A stretch of DNA of 48,771 bases from an uncultured Colwellia sp. Its GTDB lineage: Bacteria > Pseudomonadota > Gammaproteobacteria > Enterobacterales > Alteromonadaceae. Below the pieces are notes generated by a model. It did not search any database, was not told where the DNA came from, and saw nothing but the letters and a program-made list of their open reading frames with translations. The position numbers and the translations under genes were made by a program. Location of the stretch: NCBI GenBank assembly GCA_913057925.1, contig CAJXPG010000009.1:1-48771 (forward strand), read 5' to 3'. Positions 1 to 7,861 of this stretch are shown piece after piece; position 1 is the stretch's first letter, and every line of letters begins with the position of its first letter.

Positions 1-47
1 GAGATCTAGTACGGTCTCGTGGGCTCGGAGATGTGTATAAGAGACAG
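1..47 (+). other. Nextera P7 adapter remnant with i7 index (artefact)
   Basis: The contig starts with the last bases of the Illumina P7 primer (GAGAT), an 8-base index CTAGTACG (reverse complement of CGTACTAG, which I recall as Nextera N702), the Nextera read-2 adapter and the 19-base Tn5 mosaic end (29-47). It is synthetic, not genomic. Translating through it gives the peptide MGSEMCIRDS, a familiar adapter artefact in protein databases, at the front of the first reading frame. Confidence 0.98.
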
Positions 48-57
48 CATATATAGT

Positions 58-615
58 ATGGTACTTAGCAAATCGTCGTCTATTGTAAAATGGATATTTA
101 TAATAAGTATTCTTGAATTTGTGTTTTGGGTATTTATCTCTTTTGGTTTGAAAGCCTCAGGATTTAACTTAGAAGTAGATGGAATGGAAAGTAATTTTGG
201 CTTTATTGCCATTTCTATTTTCTCCTATGCCATTTTAGCTTATTTCTTCTACAGATTTTACATCAACTATAAAACAATCAATACTACTGACAATGCTAAA
301 ATGCTAATGGAAAACATCTTGAAAACAAGACGAACAGTTAAACAATATGTGTTTTTCAATTTGCTTGTTTTAGTTGTTGGAGTATCCTATATGATGCCTT
401 ATGCTATAAAAAGTGATGAGAGTTCTAGAGCCCTTTTAGAAACTGCACAAGCTAATGGTGAATTGTTTAAATATTATGCTGGTATAGCCATCGTTACCTT
501 AATAGGTTTGGTTATTGCTATTAGTGTATTACTATTATTCTATTGGTTAATTTATGGTATCCTTTTAAAACGATTAAATAGAAATTATTACGAATTAAAA
601 AAGCTTGAAGTATAA
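58..615 (+). CDS. Small multi-pass membrane protein, possibly 5'-truncated by the adapter
   Basis: I do not recognise the family. The frame runs into the adapter at the left edge, so the true start may lie off the contig. The ATG at 58 is the first genomic in-frame start and is taken provisionally. The protein shows about four hydrophobic segments: one near the N-terminus rich in Ile and Phe, one around FGFIAISIFSYAILAYFF, one in the middle (FFNLLVLVVGVSYMMPYAI) and a last one near the C-terminus ending in a basic Lys/Arg-rich tail. Similar small inner-membrane proteins are common and uncharacterised in flavobacteria. The next gene starts two bases after its stop, so the two are probably co-transcribed. 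Everything before residue Met at 58 in this frame is adapter-encoded. Confidence 0.6.
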   Translation: MVLSKSSSIVKWIFIISILEFVFWVFISFGLKASGFNLEVDGMESNFGFIAISIFSYAILAYFFYRFYINYKTINTTDNAKMLMENILKTRRTVKQYVFFNLLVLVVGVSYMMPYAIKSDESSRALLETAQANGELFKYYAGIAIVTLIGLVIAISVLLLFYWLIYGILLKRLNRNYYELKKLEV

Positions 616-617
616 AA

Positions 618-1085
618 ATGGAAGCTGTAATCTTCAATATTGAAAATCAAACTATAAGTTACCAAGTCAATTGGATTGGTATGGAGACTATAACAGTTAA
701 TGACGTTCAAGTTTCTAAAAAACTATCCTTACCCAAAAGGAAACATCATTTTCTTCTTGATGTTTATGGCAAAGAGGAATCGTTTTATATAAAGTCTAAA
801 CAATTATTTTCTTCAGGATATATTACAGTTCAATTATTCCATAATGATGTGCTGATTGAGGAAAAGACATTAGATTTTAATTTTTCTATTGGAAGTGAGA
901 ACATAAATGATCCGGAGAATTCCTCATTCATGACAGGATTGATATTGATCACCTGTAGCCTAGTCTTTGGATGGTCTAAAATATTCTTGTTTATTGGATT
1001 AATGTGCTTATTTGGTTCAATGTCAGAACGGAAATCAAACTCGGTTGATTCCCAAGACTCAAATGACAATGAATTAAAGGATTAA
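618..1085 (+). CDS. Hypothetical protein with C-terminal membrane segments
   Basis: Unrecognised 155-residue protein. The first two thirds look like a beta-rich soluble region (alternating Val/Ile/Tyr with Lys/Glu). Residues of roughly 103-132 are hydrophobic (FMTGLILITCSLVFGW and IFLFIGLMCLFG), probably one hairpin of two membrane segments. The tail is polar and Asp/Asn/Ser-rich. It starts two bases after the preceding membrane-protein gene, which suggests an operon and a shared role at the membrane. It converges on the acyltransferase gene with no space between the two stop codons, and I see no clear terminator there. Codon use is flavobacterial. Function unknown. Confidence 0.65.
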   Translation: MEAVIFNIENQTISYQVNWIGMETITVNDVQVSKKLSLPKRKHHFLLDVYGKEESFYIKSKQLFSSGYITVQLFHNDVLIEEKTLDFNFSIGSENINDPENSSFMTGLILITCSLVFGWSKIFLFIGLMCLFGSMSERKSNSVDSQDSNDNELKD

Positions 1086-1886
1086 TTACCAATCACGAAG
1101 TTCTTTATTCAACCGTTCTTTTTCTTCTATTTCTTCTTGAGAAACCACTTTTAGAAACGAAGGGTGTTGTTCAATAGCATACTCTATTTTTTCAACGATA
1201 TCTGCTATACTTTCATTTTCATAATCGATTTTTAACGGTTCTTTTATTTCAAAAGACTGAAACACATTTTTCTTTTTAACTCGCAATCCTTTTTTATCGA
1301 ATGAACGTCTAAATCCATCAATAACAATTGGTACAACGATTGGTTGGTAGCGTTTAATAATATGTGCCGTTCCTTTTCTAATAGGTTTAAAAGGCGTTGT
1401 TGTTCCTTGCGGAAATGTAATTACCCAACCATCATCTAAAGCTTTTCCTATACTAGAAATATCACTCATTTTAACTTGTCGATTCACATCTTTACCTTCT
1501 GACCTCCATGTACGCTCAATACTTATTGAGCCAACATACGCCATAATTTTAGGCAACAAGCCTGACTTCATGGTTTCCTTTGCAGCTACATAATATAAGT
1601 TCAGTTTAGGATTCCACAAGTAACCAACATTTTTTATATTGTCTAATCGTCCGCTAAGACTAGCGTTAAACACATGAAACATGGCAATGACATCAGCAAA
1701 ATAAGTTTGGTGATTTGATATAAAAAGCACATTTGTATCAGGAAGGTTTTTAATAATTTCTGAGCCTTCAATTTGGAGTTCATTAAAACCTCTAAATCTA
1801 CGGTGTGTTAGTCCTCCCAAGATTCTGATTAACCATTTTTTTACAAAAAGTATATGCCCAAAAGGGTTTCTTTTAAATAATCCCAT
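1086..1886 (-). CDS. PlsC-family lysophospholipid acyltransferase
   Basis: Probable 1-acyl-sn-glycerol-3-phosphate acyltransferase-like enzyme, which adds an acyl chain to a lysolipid at the inner membrane. The catalytic region is seen at SNHQTYFAD (His59). There are five residues between His and Asp instead of the four in the usual NHx4D box, a form I associate with Bacteroidota homologues. The second motif FPQGTTTPF matches the family FPEGT glycerol-phosphate-binding block. A basic, hydrophobic N-terminus may help membrane binding. Length of 266 residues is normal. It sits head to tail with the NUDIX gene on the same strand, about 50 bases apart. The acceptor (phospholipid, ornithine lipid or other) cannot be told from sequence. 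Confidence 0.85.
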   Translation of the reverse strand: MGLFKRNPFGHILFVKKWLIRILGGLTHRRFRGFNELQIEGSEIIKNLPDTNVLFISNHQTYFADVIAMFHVFNASLSGRLDNIKNVGYLWNPKLNLYYVAAKETMKSGLLPKIMAYVGSISIERTWRSEGKDVNRQVKMSDISSIGKALDDGWVITFPQGTTTPFKPIRKGTAHIIKRYQPIVVPIVIDGFRRSFDKKGLRVKKKNVFQSFEIKEPLKIDYENESIADIVEKIEYAIEQHPSFLKVVSQEEIEEKERLNKELRDW

Positions 1887-1934
1887 TAAATATTAATTGT
1901 TAAGCGTAAAGACAAACTTACAAAAAACTCCTCC

Positions 1935-2576
1935 TTAGAGCACCTTTTTTATCAAGTCTTTTATCTCACTAAGCATCATTGCTGTTGCTCCCCAAACCAC
2001 ATGGTCATTAAGTTTAAAAGCTGGCACCTCAACGTTGACTTCGTAAGATGTTGGCACAGATGTTTGAATTACAGTAGATTCGTCTAAAAAATGTGAAAGT
2101 GAAACCTCAATAAGATCTTCAACCTCATCATCTTGTTTAATAAAATTTGGTATGCTGTGGGTCATCCCAAAAAAAGGTTGCACTGTAAAATTACTTGGCG
2201 GAATATACATTGGTGTCATTCGCTTTAAGACATTAATGGTATCCATTGGAACACCAACTTCTTCGTAAGTTTCTCGTAAAGCTGCCATCTGTAAATCTGT
2301 ATCATCTTCCTCTAGTTTTCCTCCAGGAAATCCGACTTGAGCAGAATGCACACCTTTATAGGTCTTTCTTAAAATTAAAATCAAATGTGTTTCATTATGC
2401 TTATTTGGATAAAATAAAGCCAAAACTGCAGCTTGTTTAGCTGTTTTCATCAAGACTCTGTTTTGCTCCATTAGTTCTAAACGATAAGGAGGAGACATTT
2501 TAATCTGAGATACTTCTCCAGGAAGTTCTAGATTTTCTATTTTTGGTACTGATTTTAAAAATATATTGAAATCCAT
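1935..2576 (-). CDS. NUDIX hydrolase, CoA pyrophosphatase type
   Basis: Likely hydrolyses the diphosphate bond of coenzyme A or acyl-CoA, giving 3',5'-ADP and 4'-phosphopantetheine. The NUDIX box covers about residues 85-109, with the metal-binding RETYEEVG core (Arg101, Glu102, Glu105, Glu106). Just before it, HSAQVGFPGG fits the UPF0035/NudL signature that marks the CoA-specific subgroup, and the spacing between the Gly-Gly and Arg-Glu parts is that of NudL rather than of generic MutT proteins. Length 213 residues is typical. The gene is divergent from the cyclophilin gene, with only eight bases between the two start codons, so the promoters must overlap the neighbouring coding regions. Substrate is inferred from the motif only. 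Confidence 0.88.
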   Translation of the reverse strand: MDFNIFLKSVPKIENLELPGEVSQIKMSPPYRLELMEQNRVLMKTAKQAAVLALFYPNKHNETHLILILRKTYKGVHSAQVGFPGGKLEEDDTDLQMAALRETYEEVGVPMDTINVLKRMTPMYIPPSNFTVQPFFGMTHSIPNFIKQDDEVEDLIEVSLSHFLDESTVIQTSVPTSYEVNVEVPAFKLNDHVVWGATAMMLSEIKDLIKKVL

Positions 2577-2584
2577 CTTAAAAA

Positions 2585-3283
2585 ATGAAGAGACTTTTTT
2601 TTATAGTGTTTTGTGCCTGCTTAACGAATTGTGAAGATAAGCAATCTCGTAAGAAAACTGATGCAAAAGCTTTAGATTCATTAATAGTTACTTCTATACC
2701 AAAAGACACGATACGAAGAACTCCAGAACGAAGGTATCCGCTTCTAACCGAAAAAAATGCCATGGAGTTTTTTCTTCAGTATGAAAAATTACATAAAGAA
2801 AATAAAGTCCGTCTCGTTACAGATTATGGGAATATTGATATTTTGTTATTCAACCAAACGAAATTCCATCGTGCTAACTTTATCTTTCTAGCTAAACAAG
2901 GTTATTTTACTGATACACAATTCTATCGTGTTATCGAAAATTACATCGTACAAGGTGGAAGCACAGATGATAGAGATGTCATGCGAAAACGAAAAGTCAT
3001 CGGTAAATATTTATTGCCTACAGATACGAAGCGTGGGTTTAAACATGATCGAGGCGTGATTTCTATGCCTAGTAGTGATATTGATAATCCGCATAAATTA
3101 GCATCACCTTATGAGTTTTTTATCACTTTAAGAGATGTGTACCAATTAGATGGTGATTATACAATCTTCGGAAAAGTAATAAGAGGACTCGATGTAGCAG
3201 ACAAAATTGCTAAAGTAGAAACTGACGATGGTGATTGGCCTTTACAAAATGTATATATCAGACGTGTTGAAATTCTAGATTAA
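2585..3283 (+). CDS. Cyclophilin-type peptidyl-prolyl isomerase, lipoprotein
   Basis: Predicted envelope peptidyl-prolyl cis-trans isomerase that helps fold exported proteins. The N-terminus has a short signal peptide with lipobox LTNC, so the mature protein should be lipid-anchored at Cys16. After a charged linker the cyclophilin domain runs from about residue 65 to the end. The active-site block is FYRVIENYIVQGG, keeping the Phe, Arg and Gln of classic cyclophilins but with Tyr where many have His. The typical closing region IFGKVIRGLDVADKI is present. Length 232 residues fits a single-domain lipoprotein form common in flavobacteria. It lies upstream of the M3 peptidase lipoprotein on the same strand. 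Confidence 0.88.
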   Translation: MKRLFFIVFCACLTNCEDKQSRKKTDAKALDSLIVTSIPKDTIRRTPERRYPLLTEKNAMEFFLQYEKLHKENKVRLVTDYGNIDILLFNQTKFHRANFIFLAKQGYFTDTQFYRVIENYIVQGGSTDDRDVMRKRKVIGKYLLPTDTKRGFKHDRGVISMPSSDIDNPHKLASPYEFFITLRDVYQLDGDYTIFGKVIRGLDVADKIAKVETDDGDWPLQNVYIRRVEILD

Positions 3284-3368
3284 TTCAATACAATTCTGAT
3301 TGTTTTAACATAAATTCAAAGGAATTTTCAATATATTGAGCCACTCTAAAATTAATTAAACTAACACA

Positions 3369-5531
3369 ATGATTTCAAAATCAATTAAAGCTGCAGTTCT
3401 ATGCAGTATTGTTCTATTTGCTAGTTGCAAAAAAGACGAAAAACAAACAGAAGACAAAGAAGCAACAACAACTATGAGTGACAATGTTTTGTTACAAGAA
3501 TGGACAGGTCCTTATCAAGGAGTTCCTGCATTTGACAAAATGAATGTAGCAGATATTAAAGATGCTGTAGAAAAAGGCATGGAATTAAATCTTGCTGAAA
3601 TTGATGTTATTGCTAATAACACTGAACCTGCAACCTTTGAAAACACTATTGTTGCAATGGAAGCTTCAGGAAAAACTTTAAATGATGTATTTAATTACTA
3701 TGGTATTTTAAGTAGTAATATGTCATCTCCAGAATTTAGAGAAATTCAAGGTGAATTAGCTCCTAAATTATCAGACTTTAGTTCAAAGATATCTCAGAAT
3801 TCAAAGTTATTCGAACGTGTTAAAACCGTTTATGATGCGTCTCAAAAAGCACCTTTAGAATCGCAAGCACAACGTGTCGTAGACTTAACTTACAAGAGTT
3901 TTGAAATGAATGGCGCAAACTTAGATGCTACCAAAAAAGAACGTTATGCAGCTATTAATAAAGAATTATCTAGCTTATACAATGATTTTTCAGATCATGT
4001 TTTACATGACGAAGAAAACTATGTTACTTATTTAACTAAAGACCAATTAAATGGTCTTGGCGATGGTTTTGTGAAATCGGCAGCTAAAATAGCTACAGAT
4101 AAAGGACAAGATGGTAAGTATGCTATTACAAACACTCGTTCTTCAATGGATCCTTTTTTAACGTATTCTACAGAGCGTGAGTTACGTGAAAAAGTATGGA
4201 CTAACTATTATTCTCGTGGAGATAATGGAGATGAATATGATAACAATGACCTTATTGCTCAAATACTTAAGTTACGTAGAGAGCGTGTAGAACTTTTAGG
4301 TTATGATAATTATGCGCAATGGCGTTTACAAGATCGTATGGCAAAAACGCCGGAAAATGCTATGGCTTTAATGAATGCTGTATGGCCTGCTGCTATTGGT
4401 CGTGTTGCTGAAGAAGTTGCAGATATGCAAACTGTTGCAGATGAAAATGGCGATAAAATTACTATCGAACCTTGGGATTACAGGTTTTATGCTGAAAAAG
4501 TACGTAAGAAAAAATATGATTTAGATAGTGAAGAAGTAAAGCAATATTTACAATTAGATAAATTAACACAAGCTTTATTTTACACAGCTGGCCGTTTATT
4601 TAATTATAAATTCACACCAGTTGAAGAAGGTAAAGTTCCTGTGTTTCATGAAGATGTAAAAGTATGGGAAGTCACTGATCAAACATCTGGAAAACATATT
4701 GGCTTATGGTATTTAGATCCTTATGCTCGTGAAGGAAAACGTTCTGGAGCATGGGCAACAACTTATAGAAGCTATACATCTTTCGAAGGTGAAACCAATG
4801 TACTTGCTTCTAACAATTCAAACTTTGTGAAGCCAGCTCCTGGTGAAGCTGTACTTGTTTCATGGGATGATGCTACAACGTTTTTCCATGAGTTTGGACA
4901 TGCACTACACTTCTACTCTAGTAATGTAAAATATCCAACACTTAATGGAGGTGTTAGAGATTACACAGAATTCCAATCGCAATTATTAGAGCGTTGGTTA
5001 TCTACCGATGAAGTGATTGATAACTACCTTGTGCATTACAAAACAGGCAAGCCTATGCCTAAAGCGTTGATTGCTAAAATCAAGCAAGCCGCTACCTTTA
5101 ATCAAGGTTTTAAAACCACTGAATACTTAGCGTCGGCGTTAGTTGATATGAAATTCCATACCGTTGACCCAACAGGTATTGATGCAGATAAATTTGAGCG
5201 TGACACCTTAAATGCGCTGAATATGCCTAAGCAAATTGTGATGCGTCACCGCAGCCCACACTTTGGTCATATCTTTAGCAGTGAAGGCTATGCCTCTAGC
5301 TACTACGGTTACATGTGGGCAGAAGTGTTAACTTCTGATGCTGCTGAAGCGTTTGCACAAGCACCTAATGGTTTTTACGATACAGCAGTAGCAGACAAGT
5401 TAGTTGAGCACTTATTTAGCGTCCGTAATGCCGTTGACCCAGGTGAAGCATACCGCGCCTTTAGAGGTCGTGATGCTAAGGTTGAAGCGTTAATGCGTGA
5501 CCGTGGTTTTCCGGTAAAAACTAACAAGTAA
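3369..5531 (+). CDS. dcp: M3-family peptidyl-dipeptidase lipoprotein (Dcp-like), probable chimera
   Basis: Zinc peptidase of the thimet/Dcp family, removing dipeptides from peptide C-termini. The catalytic helix is HEFGHALH with His507, Glu508 and His511, and the C-terminal YGYMWAEVLTSDAAEAF and MRHRSPHFGH blocks are typical of Dcp. A signal peptide ends in a lipobox (FASC) followed by Lys-Lys-Asp-Glu, so it should be an envelope lipoprotein. Length of 720 residues is normal. Base composition and codon choice change within the gene: up to about residue 540 it is AT-rich and flavobacterial, while from about residue 560 it is Colwellia-like and followed by gammaproteobacterial genes. The frame is intact across the change, as expected if two homologous dcp genes were joined at a conserved stretch. 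The protein should not be assumed to exist in any one organism. Confidence 0.85.
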   Translation: MISKSIKAAVLCSIVLFASCKKDEKQTEDKEATTTMSDNVLLQEWTGPYQGVPAFDKMNVADIKDAVEKGMELNLAEIDVIANNTEPATFENTIVAMEASGKTLNDVFNYYGILSSNMSSPEFREIQGELAPKLSDFSSKISQNSKLFERVKTVYDASQKAPLESQAQRVVDLTYKSFEMNGANLDATKKERYAAINKELSSLYNDFSDHVLHDEENYVTYLTKDQLNGLGDGFVKSAAKIATDKGQDGKYAITNTRSSMDPFLTYSTERELREKVWTNYYSRGDNGDEYDNNDLIAQILKLRRERVELLGYDNYAQWRLQDRMAKTPENAMALMNAVWPAAIGRVAEEVADMQTVADENGDKITIEPWDYRFYAEKVRKKKYDLDSEEVKQYLQLDKLTQALFYTAGRLFNYKFTPVEEGKVPVFHEDVKVWEVTDQTSGKHIGLWYLDPYAREGKRSGAWATTYRSYTSFEGETNVLASNNSNFVKPAPGEAVLVSWDDATTFFHEFGHALHFYSSNVKYPTLNGGVRDYTEFQSQLLERWLSTDEVIDNYLVHYKTGKPMPKALIAKIKQAATFNQGFKTTEYLASALVDMKFHTVDPTGIDADKFERDTLNALNMPKQIVMRHRSPHFGHIFSSEGYASSYYGYMWAEVLTSDAAEAFAQAPNGFYDTAVADKLVEHLFSVRNAVDPGEAYRAFRGRDAKVEALMRDRGFPVKTNK

Positions 5532-5581
5532 TTGCTTGCAAATAATAGCTAGCAAGTAAGATTAAGTATTTGCTTTGACTT

Positions 5582-5608
5582 AAAAACTCGCTTCGGCGAG
5601 TTTTTTTA
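5582..5608. terminator. Rho-independent terminator, probably bidirectional
   Basis: A GC-rich stem ACTCGC / GCGAGT closed by a TTCG tetraloop is flanked by an A-run on the left and a T-run on the right. It therefore works as an intrinsic terminator for the peptidase gene on the plus strand and for the DUF2164 gene on the minus strand. Confidence 0.88.
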
Positions 5609-5628
5609 TTTCTAAAAATAGTAGGCTG

Positions 5629-5886
5629 CTAACTTACCGGCTTTTCTATTTCGCTAATTCCTTCATCAACCATCTCACTGACATGTTCTAACTTGTCAGC
5701 AATAATAGATTGAGCATCAAACAAGCCGCGATTGTAAAAGTAGGCACCCACTTCTTTTGAGAAAAAATCTAATAAAAACTCAGCATCAAATTGACCAAGA
5801 TCTTGGTCGAGCTCTTTCGCAAAATAGCTTTGGATTTTAGTGACCAATTGTTCGGTTTCTGCGGTCGAAAATTTTATCGAAGACAT
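5629..5886 (-). CDS. DUF2164 family protein
   Basis: Small acidic 85-residue protein matching the DUF2164 family, found across Proteobacteria and of unknown function. Recognisable features are the start MSSIKFS, the central FDAEFLLDFFSKEVGAYFYN block and the following NRGLFDAQ. It is predicted helical with no signal peptide or membrane segment, so cytoplasmic. I chose the ATG at 5886 over the GTG two codons upstream because AAGAG sits five bases before the ATG. It is transcribed away from the outer-membrane barrel gene and shares the bidirectional terminator with the upstream peptidase. This is the first complete gene of clear gammaproteobacterial character. Confidence 0.8.
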   Translation of the reverse strand: MSSIKFSTAETEQLVTKIQSYFAKELDQDLGQFDAEFLLDFFSKEVGAYFYNRGLFDAQSIIADKLEHVSEMVDEGISEIEKPVS

Positions 5887-6115
5887 AAGCACTCTTTAAT
5901 AGGGAGGTTTATTAATAAATAGCGAGTTCGCTAGTATAACGGGCAATGAAGTAAAGTGAATTATATTTTGTTGAATGTGAGTTAGCTATAGGGTTTTGTT
6001 TAAAAAGTGTAAGTTTATTAGGTGATTAGTAGATTATGGTTTTTGTATCTGTCATATTCGCTTGGCTCTTCTCGGGGAGATAAAAACCGTAAATAATAAT
6101 AAAAAGGACTTTACC

Positions 6116-7090
6116 ATGAAGCAAACATTCACCTTGGGCTTATCAAAACTGACTAAAGCCGCCAGTCTAATCGCATTATTTGCGAGTAATGCCACTTTAG
6201 CAGAAAGCTACCAGTCGTTTTCCAGTTTAAGTTACAACCATAATAAGTATACATATACTTCCGCTTCGGGGAATTATCTTTCCCAAGGTGAACGTGATAA
6301 TACTACGCTATTTAGTCAATACTTTTTTGATGAAAGAGCGGCGCTAGGGCCACTTAACGAATTCTCTTACATCAATACCAGTAGTAATGTTTATGCTTCT
6401 TTAAATCATGCAAATAGCGAGCACACTTCAGTAAATGGTCTGTGGAACTCAGATGCTAACTCTAGCAGTAATGACATTTATCTTGGCGGGCAGTGGTTTT
6501 TCCATGATTTTATTGTCGGCGGCAGTTATGGTTATAGCAAAAGAAAACTTGAATCATTCAGTGTTTATGATGGCGAAAACCGTGACTATAGCTTTGATGA
6601 CGACGATAAAGACATTTCAATCATGCTAGGGTATTTATTCACTGATAATTTCCTTATCAGCTTAGGCTGTAATGAAGGTAAACGTGATGATGACAACTGC
6701 GGTTTGGGTGCTAAGTACAATTGGCAACTTGCGGGCAGTGATTATATCGGTTTTGAATACCATGTTGCGGGTGATTTTGATGATCATTATCTATCAAGCC
6801 AGTATTTTTTCAATCTTGGTGAGCAAAGCTATGCAAAGTTGGGTGTTGAATATAACTATTTTACACATGAATATTTTGATAATGAAGACTATTGGCGTGT
6901 TAATGGCAGCTATTACTATAATGCTAACACGTCAATTTCGGCGTATTATGGCGAGAATGACTTTTATGGGGTTTCTGCCAGTTACTTCTTTAATAATAAT
7001 TACGCAATCGAAGCAGGTTATAGCTCAGCAAAACTTGATAGAATTGACGAGTCAGAAGGTTACTTTTTCAGCTTATCTGCACAGTTTTAA
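6116..7090 (+). CDS. Outer-membrane beta-barrel protein
   Basis: Predicted secreted outer-membrane barrel of 324 residues; the exact family is not recognised. A Sec signal peptide is seen at residues 1-29 (cleavage after ATLA). The rest is made of alternating polar/aromatic strands rich in Tyr, Asn, Ser and Asp, ending in SLSAQF with the C-terminal Phe expected for BAM-assembled barrels. The pattern resembles small porin-like or solitary autotransporter-type barrels. The ATG at 6116 is preferred over an upstream in-frame start because AAGGA lies seven bases before it and the signal peptide begins there. It stands alone between a DUF2164 gene and an Lrp-type regulator. Substrate or role unknown. 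Confidence 0.75.
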   Translation: MKQTFTLGLSKLTKAASLIALFASNATLAESYQSFSSLSYNHNKYTYTSASGNYLSQGERDNTTLFSQYFFDERAALGPLNEFSYINTSSNVYASLNHANSEHTSVNGLWNSDANSSSNDIYLGGQWFFHDFIVGGSYGYSKRKLESFSVYDGENRDYSFDDDDKDISIMLGYLFTDNFLISLGCNEGKRDDDNCGLGAKYNWQLAGSDYIGFEYHVAGDFDDHYLSSQYFFNLGEQSYAKLGVEYNYFTHEYFDNEDYWRVNGSYYYNANTSISAYYGENDFYGVSASYFFNNNYAIEAGYSSAKLDRIDESEGYFFSLSAQF

Positions 7091-7148
7091 ATATTGTTCG
7101 CACCATAAAAATAGTGCTAGCAAATAAATCAATTGGCTAGGTGACAAG

Positions 7149-7607
7149 TTAGGCGTAATCTACCGGGAGAGCCGTGGTGTACTTTATTTCTTCCATGGCA
7201 AAGCTTGAGCTAATGTCAGAAAAATCTACTTTGGTAATGAGTTGCTTGTAAAAGTGATCATAGGCTTTCATGTCGGGAACAACGACACGCAGTAAATAAT
7301 CAACATCGCCACTCATGCGATAAAACTCGACGATTTCGGGAAACTCTTCTGCTATCTCAGCAAATTTATTTAGCCAATCAGGGTTGTGCTGATTGGTTTT
7401 CACCATCACGAATATTGATAAACCTACGTTTAACTTTTCAGGATCTGCTAAGGCAACACGCCCTTTAATGATGCCTGATTTTTCCATCGCTTGAATTCTT
7501 CGCCAACAAGGGGTGGTTGATAAGCCAACTCTTTCGGCAATATCACTGGTAGAAAGGGTGCAATCTTTTTGTAAAATACTCAAGATGTGTTTGTCGAATG
7601 AATCCAT
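7149..7607 (-). CDS. Lrp/AsnC family transcriptional regulator
   Basis: DNA-binding regulator of the feast/famine type, usually responding to an amino acid. Residues of about 5-50 form the winged helix-turn-helix (LSTSDIAERVGLSTTPCWRR) and about 65-145 form the RAM ligand/oligomerisation domain. Length of 152 residues is typical. It is transcribed divergently from a cysteine-synthase-like gene across a 254-base gap, the usual layout for an Lrp-type regulator and its target, so a sulfur or cysteine-linked signal is a reasonable inference. The effector and the DNA site cannot be read from the sequence. Confidence 0.9.
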   Translation of the reverse strand: MDSFDKHILSILQKDCTLSTSDIAERVGLSTTPCWRRIQAMEKSGIIKGRVALADPEKLNVGLSIFVMVKTNQHNPDWLNKFAEIAEEFPEIVEFYRMSGDVDYLLRVVVPDMKAYDHFYKQLITKVDFSDISSSFAMEEIKYTTALPVDYA

Positions 7608-7799
7608 ATTGTTCCCCTTTGATAAAATGCAGAATGAAAATCTTTACTTGGTCTTTATTTTGGTATGGTATTTCTAAAATTAACGTATTGAAAGTAAAAT
7701 TAGCACAAATATTCCCAGATAAAATGAAATAATTACTTTAATAAATCATAAAGTGGCTTTGACCCAGACTTTACTTGGGGGTAGCCAGTACTTTATCGG

Positions 7800-7855
7800 A
7801 TTAATTCTATTGCATTAACTCTATTGCATTAATTCTAAGGTATTAACTTAAGGGG
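7800..7855. repeat. Four tandem 14-bp units upstream of the cysteine synthase gene
   Basis: Units begin at 7800, 7814, 7828 and 7842: ATTAATTCTATTGC, ATTAACTCTATTGC, ATTAATTCTAAGGT and ATTAACTTAAGGGG. The first three are close copies; the fourth has drifted and its AAGGGG forms the ribosome-binding site for the gene starting at 7862. The array fills the whole leader just before the start codon. Confidence 0.75.
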
Positions 7856-7861
7856 ATTAAA

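Larger units (their letters stand above)
48..5010. other. Bacteroidota-like segment joined to a gammaproteobacterial contig
   Basis: This stretch is clearly more AT-rich than the rest. It favours TTA leucine and AGA arginine codons, and genes start after A-rich leaders with little Shine-Dalgarno sequence. Its proteins (a PlsC variant, a cyclophilin lipoprotein, a lipoprotein with Cys-Lys-Lys-Asp-Glu after the lipobox) look like those of marine Flavobacteriia. After about 5010 the codons become rich in GCG, GCC and ACC, and the gene neighbourhood is that of Colwellia-like Gammaproteobacteria. The exact breakpoint cannot be fixed by eye; I place it between about 4960 and 5080, inside the M3 peptidase gene. 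Confidence 0.75.

Noticed and set aside
29..47. Tn5 mosaic end suggesting a transposon
   Set aside because: It is part of the synthetic Nextera adapter; index and P7 bases lie directly outside it, and no transposase is present.
6672..7127. 151-codon frame inside the outer-membrane barrel gene
   Set aside because: Out-of-frame shadow; the barrel frame has a signal peptide, ribosome-binding site and terminal Phe.
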